Shown piece by piece: positions 31,399 to 40,555 of a DNA stretch of 64,000 nucleotides; positions within the stretch are counted from its first letter, which is position 1; the number at the start of each line of letters is the position of its first letter. A model generated the notes under the pieces. The model did not search any database, was not told where the DNA came from, and saw only the letters and a program-made list of their open reading frames with translations. Source of the stretch: DATLMR01 sp035634255 (lineage in GTDB: Bacteria > Acidobacteriota > Blastocatellia > UBA7656); contig DASQDI010000164.1 of the NCBI GenBank assembly GCA_035634255.1, positions 53,885 through 117,884 of the forward strand. Reading direction: 5' to 3'. The translations under genes were made by a program, and so were the position numbers.

Positions 31399-31427
31399 GC
31401 CCGGCTTCTAAAGCCACGTTTCGATTC

Positions 31428-31522
31428 AAGACCACGGATGCGCACGGATGCGCACGGCTGACGGTTTAAGGACTCTCTGTCACACGGACCGCGCCCATCC
31501 GCCCGCATCCGTGGTCTTTTTT
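31428..31522 (+). terminator. Long inverted-repeat terminator containing tandem 10-base repeats
   Basis: Fifteen-base arms at 31428-31442 and 31504-31518 are perfectly complementary (starting AAGACCACGGATGCG) and are followed by Ts to 31522. The left side includes two and a half tandem copies of ACGGATGCGC (31434-31443, 31444-31453, then ACGGCTG). The 61-base loop is unusually long for a terminator, so the element may be a dispersed palindromic repeat that doubles as the rpsA terminator. Confidence 0.6.
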
Positions 31523-31588
31523 GCGAGTAGTCTCCCGCGGCGCGCGGCCCTGGGTCCTCGCGCGCCCCGGCCGGAAAGGGTGTTGGCC

Positions 31589-32497
31589 GTGAAAAGATTT
31601 AACCTTACAACCATCCTGATCGTGGCGGGCCTTGCCTTCGTGCTCTTCGTCGGCGTGATCCTTTTCGCCGCCCTGCTCCTGACCGGGGGCGGGTTCGGGT
31701 CTATGGGCGACCGCGTGGCCGTCGTCTACCTCGAAGGGCCGATCTTCGACTCCAAGCCCGTGAACGAGCACCTGAAGATGTACGCGGACGACTCGCGCGT
31801 GAAGGCGATTCTGCTGCGCATCGACAGCCCCGGCGGGGGCGTGGCCGCGTCGCAGGAGATTTACGATCAGGTCAAATGGGTCCGCCAGGAGAAGAATAAA
31901 AAGGTCGTAGTCTCCATGGGGTCGGTCGCCGCGTCGGGCGGCTACTACGTCGCTTCGGCCGCCGACCACATAGTCGCCAACCCCGGCACGATCACGGGCT
32001 CGATAGGCGTGATAGCCGAATACGTGAACTACGGGGACCTGCTCAGGTGGGCGCAGCTACAGTCGGAGGTGATCAAGAGCGGCGAGTTCAAGGACTCCGG
32101 CTCCCCGACGCGCCCGCTCACCCCGAGGGAGCGCGAGTACCTTCAGGGCCTCATCAATCAGATGTACGCCCAGTTTATAAACGCCATCGTGGAAGGCCGA
32201 GGCGATAAGGGGCCCTCGCGCGACAGGCTGATGCAACTGGCCGACGGGCGCGTCTACACGGGCGAGGAGGCGATCAGAGAGAAGCTGATCGACGACCTCG
32301 GCAACTACGAAAAGGCGTTGAAGATCACGGCGGAGATGGCCGGCATTCAGGGAGAGCCCTCGGTCGTGACCCCCCCGAAACCGAGCCGCGGCTCGATACT
32401 CGACCTGCTGACCAAGACCGACCTCGGCGGGCTGATCACGAGCGGGGCGCTTCAGCCGCCCGGCTCCTCTCTGCAGTTTCAATACCTCTGGAAATGA
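31589..32497 (+). CDS. sppA: Signal peptide peptidase SppA, short form
   Basis: A 302-residue membrane serine protease that degrades cleaved signal peptides. An N-terminal membrane anchor (TTILIVAGLAFVLFVGVILFAALLL) is followed by the S49 domain: LLRIDSPGGGVAASQEIY, the nucleophile serine in GSVAASGGYYVASAAD, and the general-base lysine in SEVIKSGEFKD. The size matches the half-length Bacillus-type SppA rather than the duplicated E. coli form. The start is GTG 31589, with GGAAAGGG eight bases upstream; the longer frame to 31448 would run through the terminator repeat. Confidence 0.92.
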   Translation: MKRFNLTTILIVAGLAFVLFVGVILFAALLLTGGGFGSMGDRVAVVYLEGPIFDSKPVNEHLKMYADDSRVKAILLRIDSPGGGVAASQEIYDQVKWVRQEKNKKVVVSMGSVAASGGYYVASAADHIVANPGTITGSIGVIAEYVNYGDLLRWAQLQSEVIKSGEFKDSGSPTRPLTPREREYLQGLINQMYAQFINAIVEGRGDKGPSRDRLMQLADGRVYTGEEAIREKLIDDLGNYEKALKITAEMAGIQGEPSVVTPPKPSRGSILDLLTKTDLGGLITSGALQPPGSSLQFQYLWK

Positions 32498-32517
32498 GGC
32501 CGACTCGCGGGCTTTGA

Positions 32518-33012
32518 ATGGAACATATCTGGAGTCCCTGGCGCTACAAGTACATCGCTTCGGCCGACCGCGAGCCGGGCTGCGTCTTCTGCCGCGCGGT
32601 CAGCGGTGACGACGACCGCGCGAGCCTCGTGGTTCATCGCGGCCGCCTGAATTTCGTGATCCTCAACCTCTTCCCTTACACGAGCGGTCACCTGATGATC
32701 GTGCCCTACGAGCACAGGGCGTCGCTCGCGGAGACCTCTTCCGAAGCGACCTCCGAGATGATGGAGCTGGCGAAGCGCTCGCAGCGCGCACTCGAATCGG
32801 AGTACAGCCCCGATGGGTTCAACGTCGGCATGAACCTGGGCCGCAGCGCCGGCGCGGGCGTGGCCGACCACCTCCACCTCCACGTCGTCCCGCGCTGGAC
32901 GGGCGACGCGAACTTCGTCTCCATAGTCGGGGAGACGCGCGTCCTGCCCGAAGACCTGCCGACCACTTACGACAGGCTGAAGAAGCACTTCGGCCCCGAG
33001 GATCAGGTGTAA
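32518..33012 (+). CDS. HIT-family nucleotide hydrolase/transferase
   Basis: A 164-residue protein with the histidine triad H118-L-H120-L-H122 (DHLHLHVVPRW) that binds and cleaves phosphate esters of nucleotides such as AMP conjugates or Ap4A. C22 and C25 (CVFC) resemble the zinc-binding pair in AP4A-phosphorylase-like HIT proteins. LNLFPYTSGHLMIVPYEH is the family core. It follows sppA by 20 bases and precedes the GDPD gene by three bases, so the three are probably one transcript. The exact substrate is unknown. Confidence 0.9.
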   Translation: MEHIWSPWRYKYIASADREPGCVFCRAVSGDDDRASLVVHRGRLNFVILNLFPYTSGHLMIVPYEHRASLAETSSEATSEMMELAKRSQRALESEYSPDGFNVGMNLGRSAGAGVADHLHLHVVPRWTGDANFVSIVGETRVLPEDLPTTYDRLKKHFGPEDQV

Positions 33013-33015
33013 GAG

Positions 33016-33891
33016 ATGAATCGCACACCCTCCGCATCCACGGCTCTTCGCGCGCTCGCCATCGTCGCGCTCGTCGCGCTCGCCATCGCTTCCGTTCCGC
33101 CCGCCGCGGCCCAGGTGCGTGACGCGCCCCCCTCGACCCTGAGCGGAGCGCGCGCCCTGGTGATCGCGCACAGGGGCGGCGCGAAAGAATCGACCGAGAA
33201 CACCATCGCGGCTTTCGAGCGCGCGATCAGGGTCGGGGCGGACGGGATAGAGACCGACCTCCGCCTGACGCGCGACGGCGTCGTGATCGTCTACCACGAC
33301 GAAAAGTTCGGCCGGGTCGAGGGGCTGCCCGAAGCGCAGCGCAGCCGCCCCGTGGCCGAGATGTCTTACGCGGAGATTAGCCAGCAGGAGCTTACCCCGG
33401 TCGGAGACGACACGGGAGGCCGCCGCGTGCCCACGCTCAGCGACCTGCTCGCCGACGTGAGGTCGGGCCTCCTCAACATCGAGCTGAAAAGGGTGCCGCA
33501 GTTCGACGAGCTGGTGAATAAGACAATCGCGGCGCTCAAGGACTTCCGCCGCCTCGACCGCGTGGTGCTCGAACCGCCCGACCTCAGGACCGCGGAGAAG
33601 CTCCGCTCGGCGCTCGGCACCCGACTGAAATTGCAGATCAACCCCGGAGGCGACGGCTCCGTGCCTTACGAAGTCGCGCTTGAGCGCGTGCTGAAGTTCA
33701 AGCCGCACTCGATCTCCGTCTCTTACAAGAAGCTCTCATGGGAGGTCGTGGACCTCGCTCATAAGGCGGGCGTCGAAGTCTGGGTCTACACCGTGGACTC
33801 GCCCGACATCGCGCGCGCCATGACCCTGCTCGGCGTCGACGCCATAAAGACCGACTCGCCCACGACGATTCTGGGGCTGCTCAATAGATAA
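33016..33891 (+). CDS. Secreted glycerophosphodiester phosphodiesterase
   Basis: A 291-residue protein with a signal peptide (ALRALAIVALVALAIASVPPAAAQ) and the GDPD TIM-barrel motifs AHRGGAKESTENT (catalytic HR..EN), GADGIETDLRLTRDG (Glu/Asp metal site) and VYHDEKFGR (His). It hydrolyses glycerophosphodiesters to glycerol 3-phosphate and an alcohol, probably in the periplasm. It ends at 33891; a 248-base gap with no gene then leads to the TonB receptor operon. Start ATG 33016 is preceded by a GGTG-type site. Confidence 0.92.
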   Translation: MNRTPSASTALRALAIVALVALAIASVPPAAAQVRDAPPSTLSGARALVIAHRGGAKESTENTIAAFERAIRVGADGIETDLRLTRDGVVIVYHDEKFGRVEGLPEAQRSRPVAEMSYAEISQQELTPVGDDTGGRRVPTLSDLLADVRSGLLNIELKRVPQFDELVNKTIAALKDFRRLDRVVLEPPDLRTAEKLRSALGTRLKLQINPGGDGSVPYEVALERVLKFKPHSISVSYKKLSWEVVDLAHKAGVEVWVYTVDSPDIARAMTLLGVDAIKTDSPTTILGLLNR

Positions 33892-33956
33892 TCGCTCCGA
33901 CTGGCTTCATACCATATGAAGTATGTGTCTCCCGTCTGACCTCCAAAATATTGCGG

Positions 33957-33985
33957 TTTACATTCCGGCAAAATATTTTTAATCT
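33957..33985 (+). promoter_or_regulatory. Candidate promoter for the TonB/repeat-protein/lipoprotein operon
   Basis: TTTACA (33957-33962), a 17-base spacer and TAATCT (33980-33985) lie about 155 bases before the receptor start in the AT-richest part of the gap. Each hexamer is an imperfect match, so confidence is low. Confidence 0.3.
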
Positions 33986-34139
33986 GAAGTTAACCACCGC
34001 ATAATACCGATTTAATCACCCTCCGCTAATATCCCCGCTTAACGTAACAGCGCCGACAACGCACCGTTCATCGATCTGCCGCGATCTGCCGCACACTTCA
34101 TGAGTCCGGGCGCTCGCGGCGCGATTTTAAGGAGGGTGG

Positions 34140-36941
34140 ATGTTCCCGAGAATAAGAAGGCTGTTATCAATCTTATCCATTCTGGCCGCGCTCGCCTCGA
34201 TGACTCCCTCGGCTCGCGCGGGGCAGCAGAGGCAGAAGCGGAGCCCCGGAAGGCTTGAGGGCGCGGTCTACAACGTCGCGAGCGGCGACCCTCTCACTAA
34301 AGTGAGCATAGAGGTCACAGGCCACGAAGAGATTTTCAGCACGGGCGTGTCCGGCGATTACTCGATAAGCCTCGGGCCGGGAACGTACACGGTCCGCTTC
34401 TTCAGGGAGGGCTTCAACGACCAGTCGGTCGCCGACGTGCTCATAATATCGGGCGAATCGAAGCAGCTCGACGCCGCCCTGTCTCCGGTCGGGCACCAGG
34501 TCGGCGAGAGCGTGACAGTTTCCGCCGGGAGCAGCAACGACGTGGTCGCGATGCTCGAAGACCGCAAGGCCTCGACGACGATCTCCGACGCGATCTCGGC
34601 GTTAGAGATCAGCAAGGACACCGCGTCGAGCGCCGCGGGGGTCTTGCGGCGCGCGCCGGGAGTCTCGGTAGTCGACCGGTTCGTCTTCATTCGCGGGCTG
34701 GGCGAGCGCTACAGCAACACCGCGATGAACGACGCGATCATGCCGACGACCGAGCCCGACCGCAAGGTCGTGCCGATGGACCTGATCCCGGCCAACCTCC
34801 TGCAAAACATAAAAATCCTGAAGACCTTCACGCCCGACCAGCCCGGAGAATTCTCCGGCGGGCTCGTCCGCCTCGAAACCGTAGACCTGCCCAGGGCCGC
34901 TTCGCTGTCGGTGTCTTTCTCGCTCGGCTTCAACAGCGAGACGCAGGGCAAGCGCTTCCTCGGCTATGCGGGCGGCGGCAATGATTTCTTCGGCTTCGGC
35001 AGGCGGGCGCGCAGCCTGCCCGCGGCCATCCCGGCGGGCGAGCGGGTGCTCCGCGGCAACATCTTTCTGCCGGGCGGATTCACGCCGGAGCAGATGGAAT
35101 CGTTCGGGGAGTCTTTCGAAAATATCTGGGACCCGAGGGAGGAAGGCGCGCGCCCGGAACTCGGGTGGAGCGTGTCCGGCGGCAGGTCCTTCGGCCGGTT
35201 CGGGGTCATCGGGGCCCTGAGCTTCAAGAACGAGCTGCAGACCCGGAGCGAAGTCAGGAATTTTTATCAGATAGCCGAAGCGGGCAGGCTCAGCCCGACT
35301 CACAGCTACGATTACGATTCGAGCACGATGACGGCGAGGCTCGCCGGGACGCTCAACACCACTTACGAGATCAATAAAGACCACCGCCTGTTCTTCAAAA
35401 ATTTCCTGACCAATCAGGCGAACGACGAGACGCGCGTATTCGAGGGGTTCAATCAGGACCGCGGCACGGACCTCCGCAACACGCGCCTGCGCTACATGGA
35501 GGAGCGGATCTACACGGGGCAGGCATCGGGCAACCACCTCATGCCTAGCCTCGGCGATTCGATACTGACGTGGAGGTACACCTACTCGCGCGCCACTCTC
35601 GACGAGCCGGACCTGCGCGAGACGCTTTACGAGTTCTCCCCGGTCGTCGATGATTTCGTATACCTCAACCAGACGCAGAGCCTCTTCCGCCTCTTCAACG
35701 AGATGCGCGAGAACGTCCGCGAGCCGGCCTTCGACCTCGCGAAGTATTGGTTCTTCGGCGGCAAGTCGCTCAACACGAAGTTGGGCGCGAGCTTCATCAA
35801 TCGCGACCGCGTCTTCGACTCCCGCCGCTTCCGCTTCACGCCGCGCGGCCTCTCGGGCATAGACACGACGCTCCCGCCCGAGCAACTCCTGGTGCCCGCC
35901 AACATCGGTCAGGACCGGGGCTTCGAGATTCGCGAAGAGACCCGCACGACGGACCATTACGACGCCCTGCACAACATAACTTCGGGCTACCTGATGGGCG
36001 ACCTGACCGTGGGCAGGTGGCGCTTCATCGGGGGCGCGCGCGCGGAGAAATCTGTTCAGAGGGTGCAGACGTTCGAGCCCTTCCGCGCGCGGCAGGTCCC
36101 CATCCTCGCCGAGCTTGAGAACACTGACTGGCTCCCGAGCGTCGGGGTGGCGTACTCGCTCAGGAACGGCTCGATGGCCCTGCGCGGCGGCTACAGCAGG
36201 ACCGTCTCGCGCCCGCAGTTCCGCGAGCTGAGCCCCTTCGAATTCACGGACGTGACGGGCGGCCGCTCCACCGTGGGCAACCCCGACCTTGAGCGCACCC
36301 TGATCACCAACTACGACCTGCGGTGGGAGTGGTTCTACTCGCCCACGGAGTTGCTCGCCGTCAGCGCCTTCTACAAAGACATGGAGAACCCCATAGAAGT
36401 CGTCGTCGAGCCGACGGCCGAAGTGCGCACGACTTACCGGAACGTGGACCGGGCGCGCATCTCCGGCGTCGAGCTTGAGACGCGCAGGAACCTGTCCGGG
36501 CTCTGGCAGAGGCTTGAGAACCTCTCGGTGAACCTCAACTACACGTTCGCGCGCTCGCGCGTCGAGATCGGGGAAGAGAACCGGATAATCCTGACCGACA
36601 TCGAGCGGCCCCTGGTCGGGCAGGCGGAGAACCTCCTCAACGTGTCGCTCGCTTACGACCTGCCGCGGCTCGGTTTCGAATCGCGCGCGCTCTACAACTT
36701 CACGGGCGCCCGCATCACGGACGTGGGCGCTCTCGGGTTGCCTAATATAGTGGAGCACAGCTACCCGCATCTCGACCTGATGTTCGCGAAAGGGTTCGGC
36801 GGGGACAAGAAGCTCCGCGCGGAATTCACGGTCGAGAACCTTCTGAACCGTCAGGTCGATTACCGCCTCGGCGACCGGCCCTTCAGGGTCTACCGCTCCG
36901 GCAGAACATTCGCCATCGGTTTGTCCTATCGAATATTTTGA
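34140..36941 (+). CDS. TonB-dependent receptor with N-terminal carboxypeptidase-regulatory-like domain
   Basis: A 933-residue outer-membrane receptor. The N-terminal signal region ends near PSARAGQ; residues about 38-120 form a beta-sandwich regulatory domain (LEGAVYNVASGDPLTKVSIEV). The plug has RAPGVSVVDRFVFIRGLGERYSNTAMN and FTPDQPGEFSGGLVRLETVDLP, the variant seen in receptors paired with secreted GDWGG proteins. The barrel ends in SYRIF. The stop is followed by GGAGGAG and the next gene, giving an operon of receptor, repeat protein and lipoprotein. The ligand is unknown. The plug motifs differ clearly from the first receptor in this window. Confidence 0.93.
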   Translation: MFPRIRRLLSILSILAALASMTPSARAGQQRQKRSPGRLEGAVYNVASGDPLTKVSIEVTGHEEIFSTGVSGDYSISLGPGTYTVRFFREGFNDQSVADVLIISGESKQLDAALSPVGHQVGESVTVSAGSSNDVVAMLEDRKASTTISDAISALEISKDTASSAAGVLRRAPGVSVVDRFVFIRGLGERYSNTAMNDAIMPTTEPDRKVVPMDLIPANLLQNIKILKTFTPDQPGEFSGGLVRLETVDLPRAASLSVSFSLGFNSETQGKRFLGYAGGGNDFFGFGRRARSLPAAIPAGERVLRGNIFLPGGFTPEQMESFGESFENIWDPREEGARPELGWSVSGGRSFGRFGVIGALSFKNELQTRSEVRNFYQIAEAGRLSPTHSYDYDSSTMTARLAGTLNTTYEINKDHRLFFKNFLTNQANDETRVFEGFNQDRGTDLRNTRLRYMEERIYTGQASGNHLMPSLGDSILTWRYTYSRATLDEPDLRETLYEFSPVVDDFVYLNQTQSLFRLFNEMRENVREPAFDLAKYWFFGGKSLNTKLGASFINRDRVFDSRRFRFTPRGLSGIDTTLPPEQLLVPANIGQDRGFEIREETRTTDHYDALHNITSGYLMGDLTVGRWRFIGGARAEKSVQRVQTFEPFRARQVPILAELENTDWLPSVGVAYSLRNGSMALRGGYSRTVSRPQFRELSPFEFTDVTGGRSTVGNPDLERTLITNYDLRWEWFYSPTELLAVSAFYKDMENPIEVVVEPTAEVRTTYRNVDRARISGVELETRRNLSGLWQRLENLSVNLNYTFARSRVEIGEENRIILTDIERPLVGQAENLLNVSLAYDLPRLGFESRALYNFTGARITDVGALGLPNIVEHSYPHLDLMFAKGFGGDKKLRAEFTVENLLNRQVDYRLGDRPFRVYRSGRTFAIGLSYRIF

Positions 36942-36958
36942 CAGGAGGAGATTTGTTC

Positions 36959-38248
36959 ATGATTCGTAAAATACTAACCGCGGCTTTGGTGGCGGGCGTC
37001 GTCTTCGGCATGGGCTGGGCGCTCGGCGGCTCGTCCGAGGCCCAGACCAAGCCCACCGTGGTCCTCGAAGGCACGATCAACAAGGTGAAGCTCAAGAAGG
37101 GCAAGAACTACGTGCTGGTGGGCGGGGTCTTCATCAAGAAAAAGCTGATCATTCAACCGGGCACACAGATATTCGGCAGCCTCGGCTCGTTCCTGGTCAT
37201 CGACAAGGGGGCGACCATTCAGGCGCTCGGCACGCGCGAACAGCCCATCGTATTCACCAGCGCCGCGCCCGCCGGGAGGAAGAGGCGCGGGGACTGGGGC
37301 GGCCTGATCTTCAACGGCAACGCGCCCATCAACGTCCCGACCGGCATCGCGACCGGCGAAGGCGGCACGGGCCAGTACGGAGGCGGGACCAACCCCAACC
37401 CGAGCGAGAGCTCGGGCGTCATGCGGTTCGTCCGCGTCGAGTACGGGGGGTTCGCGATCAGCCCCGAAAACGAGCTTAACTGCATCGCCTTTCAGGGCGT
37501 CGGCGGCGGCACCGACATCGACTTCATCTCGTCATCCTTCGGCGGAGACGACGGCATAGAGATGTTCGGCGGGAACGTCAACATGAAGCACGCGGCGGTC
37601 GTAGGCGCGGGCGATGACTCTTTCGACTGGACCTTCGGCTGGTCCGGCAAGGTCCAATTCCTGCTCGCCCAGCAGAGGGGGGACGAAGCCGACGCAGGCA
37701 TCGAGGCCGACAACAACGATGTCGATAATAACTTCACCCCACGCTCGTCGCCCCGAATCATGAATGCCACCCTGGTCGGGGACCCCACCACGGGCACCGG
37801 CAGCACCCGCGGAGTGTTGCTGCGGAGGGGGACGGCGGGCGAGCTTCGTAACTTCATCGTCATGGGGTTCAAGAACGTCGGCCTCGAAATCAACGGCGCG
37901 GTCTCGCTCGCGCAGTTGGAGAACAACAACCTCCAGATTCGCGGCGCTCTGTTCTTCAACAACGGGGTCAACGCGACTCCCGCGGGGGCGAATTTCGCGG
38001 CGGCCACCGTGGCCGCGATTGAAGCCAGGGGCGTGAAGGTCTTTCAGCAGGACCCCCTGCTCGCGGACCCGTTCGACAAGACCGCCCCGGACTTCCGCCC
38101 GCAGGCCGGGTCGCCCGCCCTAGTCGCGGCTAACGCGGAAGCTCCGTTCGTTAACGACCCGTTCTTCGTGGCCGCGCCTTACCTGGGCGCTTTCGACGCG
38201 AATGAGGATTGGACTCTGGGATGGGTGAATTACGTATTCGGCAACTGA
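36959..38248 (+). CDS. Secreted repeat protein of the GDWGG type, partner of the TonB receptor
   Basis: A 429-residue exported protein. ATG 36959 has GGAGGAG eight bases upstream; the longer frame starting at 36938 overlaps the receptor stop region. After a signal peptide (ILTAALVAGVVFGMGWALGGSSEAQ) comes a region rich in short Gly/Asn/Asp turns that looks like a right-handed beta-helix or parallel repeat fold, with GDWGGLIFNGNAPINV and DGIEMFGGNVNMKHAAVV. Similar proteins with a GDWGG box are frequently encoded beside TonB receptors in Bacteroidota and Proteobacteria, often labelled as multidrug transporters without support. I infer a surface or periplasmic ligand-handling role. The end overlaps the lipoprotein start. 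Confidence 0.8.
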   Translation: MIRKILTAALVAGVVFGMGWALGGSSEAQTKPTVVLEGTINKVKLKKGKNYVLVGGVFIKKKLIIQPGTQIFGSLGSFLVIDKGATIQALGTREQPIVFTSAAPAGRKRRGDWGGLIFNGNAPINVPTGIATGEGGTGQYGGGTNPNPSESSGVMRFVRVEYGGFAISPENELNCIAFQGVGGGTDIDFISSSFGGDDGIEMFGGNVNMKHAAVVGAGDDSFDWTFGWSGKVQFLLAQQRGDEADAGIEADNNDVDNNFTPRSSPRIMNATLVGDPTTGTGSTRGVLLRRGTAGELRNFIVMGFKNVGLEINGAVSLAQLENNNLQIRGALFFNNGVNATPAGANFAAATVAAIEARGVKVFQQDPLLADPFDKTAPDFRPQAGSPALVAANAEAPFVNDPFFVAAPYLGAFDANEDWTLGWVNYVFGN

Positions 38249-38820
38249 TCTTTTCGTCCGTCGGCACCGCCGTGATCTTCGCCTGCATGCTGATGGCTCA
38301 GGGGTGCGGCGGGGGCGAGTCTGACGACCCGCTCTCTGCCGCGTCGGCCCCTCTGCCGCCGCCGCCGCCGAGGGCGAAGCCGTCAGAGCCTCGCCCTTTG
38401 ATCAACGGGCAACCGAGCCCTGAAGCCCTCGCGAAGAGATTCCTGAAATACCTCTCCGGGAACGACGCGAAGGCGATTCAATCCCTGCGCCTTACAAGGC
38501 GGGAGTTCTGCGAGTACGTCTGGCCGGAGCTTCCGTCGAGCCGAATCCCGAACGTCACATGTGACTGGGCATGGGATCAGGCGACTCTGAAGAGCGACGG
38601 CGGGTTGAGCGAGCTGCTGCCCCGGCACGCGGGCAGGCGGTACGAGGTGACCCTCGTGCGCTTCGCGGGCGGCACCGAAGATCACTACACGTACAGGATT
38701 CACAAAGACACGCGGCTGGTCTTAAAAGACGAGAGCGGAGAGCAGAGGGAAGTGAGCGTTCTCGGGTCGATGCTTGAGATGGACGGCAGGTACAAGCTGT
38801 TCAGCTTCCGGGAAGAGTGA
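38221..38820 (+). CDS. Putative lipoprotein, third gene of the TonB operon
   Basis: A 199-residue protein starting at ATG 38221, inside the last codons of the upstream gene. It has a hydrophobic signal with a near-lipobox MAQGC, then a proline-rich linker (PLPPPPPRAKP) and a small alpha/beta domain (about residues 60-199) with two cysteines (REFCEYVW and VTCDWAW). The Gln before the lipid Gly-Cys is not ideal, so lipidation is probable rather than certain. I do not recognise the family. Translational overlap suggests it works with the receptor and the secreted repeat protein. Confidence 0.75.
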   Translation: MGELRIRQLIFSSVGTAVIFACMLMAQGCGGGESDDPLSAASAPLPPPPPRAKPSEPRPLINGQPSPEALAKRFLKYLSGNDAKAIQSLRLTRREFCEYVWPELPSSRIPNVTCDWAWDQATLKSDGGLSELLPRHAGRRYEVTLVRFAGGTEDHYTYRIHKDTRLVLKDESGEQREVSVLGSMLEMDGRYKLFSFREE

Positions 38821-38881
38821 CCGGGGCGGCGCTGGCTCCGTCCTTCGCCGCCTCCCGATCAATAGCACTTGCAGCTAGCGT

Positions 38882-40555
38882 CTAACCTCTGGCCTCCGCC
38901 TCGGGCTCGTGCTCCGCGTCTATCTGTGTCATCTCGGCCATCAGCAGGCGCTCGCATTCGGCGGGCGTGTGGGCGGCCTCTTGTTCGGGGCTCGCGGGCT
39001 CGGCCGTCCCCCGCGAGTAACTCGAAGGCAGCCAGAAGCCGGAGGCCAGCCCCAGAGCCGCGAAGATCGTCCCCACCAGAAAGACGTTATGCAGAGCGCC
39101 GCCGAGAGCAGCTTCCATAGGCTTGATGACCGACTCCGGGAGCCCCGCGCGCGAGACCGGTTCTATGAGCGCGCTCGGGTTGTGGACCAGCCGCGCGACT
39201 TCCTCCTGCGGCAGGCCCGTCGCGGCCTGAAGCTCCGACAGGTGCGCGGACAGGCTGATGCTCAACACCGCGCCCATGATCGCGACTCCCACCGCGCCTC
39301 CTATCGAGCGCGAGAACTGGTTGAGCGAGGTCGCGATGCCGAGCTGCCGGCGGTCCACGGAGTTCTGCATCGTGATCAGGAGCGCGAGAACCACGAGGCC
39401 CATGCCTGAGCCCATCAACCCCATGTCCACGAGCAGCCACCACAGAGGCGTCCCGCGCCCGAAGGTCGCGAGTATCGCGAAACCTATGGTCACGATCACG
39501 AGGCCCGCGAGCACCGTCCGCCTGTAGCCGATGCTGAACATCAGTCGCCCGCCCACGATTGCGAGGGTGACCCAGCCCAGCAGGAAGGGCGTGAGCACCG
39601 AGCCCGCCTGAGTCGCCGTCCCTCCCAGAGTGCCCTGCACGAAGAGCGGGATGAAGGAGATCGCGCCAAACATCGCCGTGCCGATCAGGAAGCCGAGGAT
39701 CGACCCGACCGCTATGACCCGATTCCGAAAGAGCGATAAAGGCACGATGGGCTCGGCGGCCCGCTGCTCCGTCCAGATGAAAAGCGCCCCGAATATCAGG
39801 GAACCCAGAAAGGGGAAGAGCACGAGGGGCGCGGTCCATGACAGGTCCCCGCTCTCGACGAGCGCAAGCAGCAGGAGGGTCATGGAGATCGTGAGCCATG
39901 CGGCCCCCGCGTAATCTATGATGGGGCGCTCGGTCCTCTTCGGCTCCTTCAGGGCGACGCCGACGACCGCCGCCGCCGCGAGCCCGAATGGGATGTTGAT
40001 GTAGAAGACCCACCGCCACGAGAGCTGGTCTGTGATGAACCCGCCCGCAATCGGCCCGAGTATCGAGGCCAGCCCCCAGACCCCGCTGAACAACCCTTGC
40101 ATCCGCGCCCGCTCGCTGACCGTGTAGATGTCCCCGTTGATCGTGAGGCTCAGCGGGATGAGCGCGCCGGCCCCGACCCCCTGAATCGCGCGGAAGACGA
40201 TCAACTGGTTTATGGTCTGGGCCGCCCCCGAAAGCGCCGAGCCGAGCAGGAAGAGCACGACTCCGATCAGGTAGAGCGGGCGCCTTCCGTAGAGGTCCGA
40301 GAGTTTGCCCCAGACCGGGACGGTCACGGTCGAGGCCAGAAGGTAAGCCGAAAAGACCCAGCTGTAGCGGTCCAGCCCCCCGAGCGAGGCGATCACCGTG
40401 GGCATCGCCGTGCCGACGACCGTCGCTTCGAGCGCGGCCAGAAACATGCCGAGCAGGACGCCCGCCGTCACCGCCCACCGGCGGCGCTTCGACAGAATGA
40501 CGTGCGGCGTTTCGACGGGATCGGTCGCGCCGCTTGCTATCTTTTCTTGCTCCAT
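38882..40555 (-). CDS. DHA2-family (EmrB/QacA) 14-helix drug:proton antiporter
   Basis: A 557-residue major facilitator with fourteen predicted membrane helices. Motif A GKLSDLYGRRPLYL, motif D1 LDRYSWVFSAYLLASTVTVPVWG and motif C-like GVWGLASILGPIAGGFI are typical of DHA2 exporters. The membrane-embedded FLAALEATVVGTAMP segment near residue 40 matches motif D. The C terminus is a long acidic cytoplasmic tail. The ATG abuts the stop codon of the upstream zinc-ribbon gene (TAAATG), so the two are coupled. Substrates cannot be inferred. Confidence 0.93.
   Translation of the reverse strand: MEQEKIASGATDPVETPHVILSKRRRWAVTAGVLLGMFLAALEATVVGTAMPTVIASLGGLDRYSWVFSAYLLASTVTVPVWGKLSDLYGRRPLYLIGVVLFLLGSALSGAAQTINQLIVFRAIQGVGAGALIPLSLTINGDIYTVSERARMQGLFSGVWGLASILGPIAGGFITDQLSWRWVFYINIPFGLAAAAVVGVALKEPKRTERPIIDYAGAAWLTISMTLLLLALVESGDLSWTAPLVLFPFLGSLIFGALFIWTEQRAAEPIVPLSLFRNRVIAVGSILGFLIGTAMFGAISFIPLFVQGTLGGTATQAGSVLTPFLLGWVTLAIVGGRLMFSIGYRRTVLAGLVIVTIGFAILATFGRGTPLWWLLVDMGLMGSGMGLVVLALLITMQNSVDRRQLGIATSLNQFSRSIGGAVGVAIMGAVLSISLSAHLSELQAATGLPQEEVARLVHNPSALIEPVSRAGLPESVIKPMEAALGGALHNVFLVGTIFAALGLASGFWLPSSYSRGTAEPASPEQEAAHTPAECERLLMAEMTQIDAEHEPEAEARG

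Noticed and set aside
33905..33921. Hairpin CTTCATA/TATGAAG after the GDPD gene
   Set aside because: Only seven base pairs with a three-base loop and no T-run, so it is too weak to call as a terminator.
34602..36770. Very long minus-strand open frame opposite the second TonB receptor
   Set aside because: Its composition mirrors the receptor codons and it has no ribosome site or recognisable domain.
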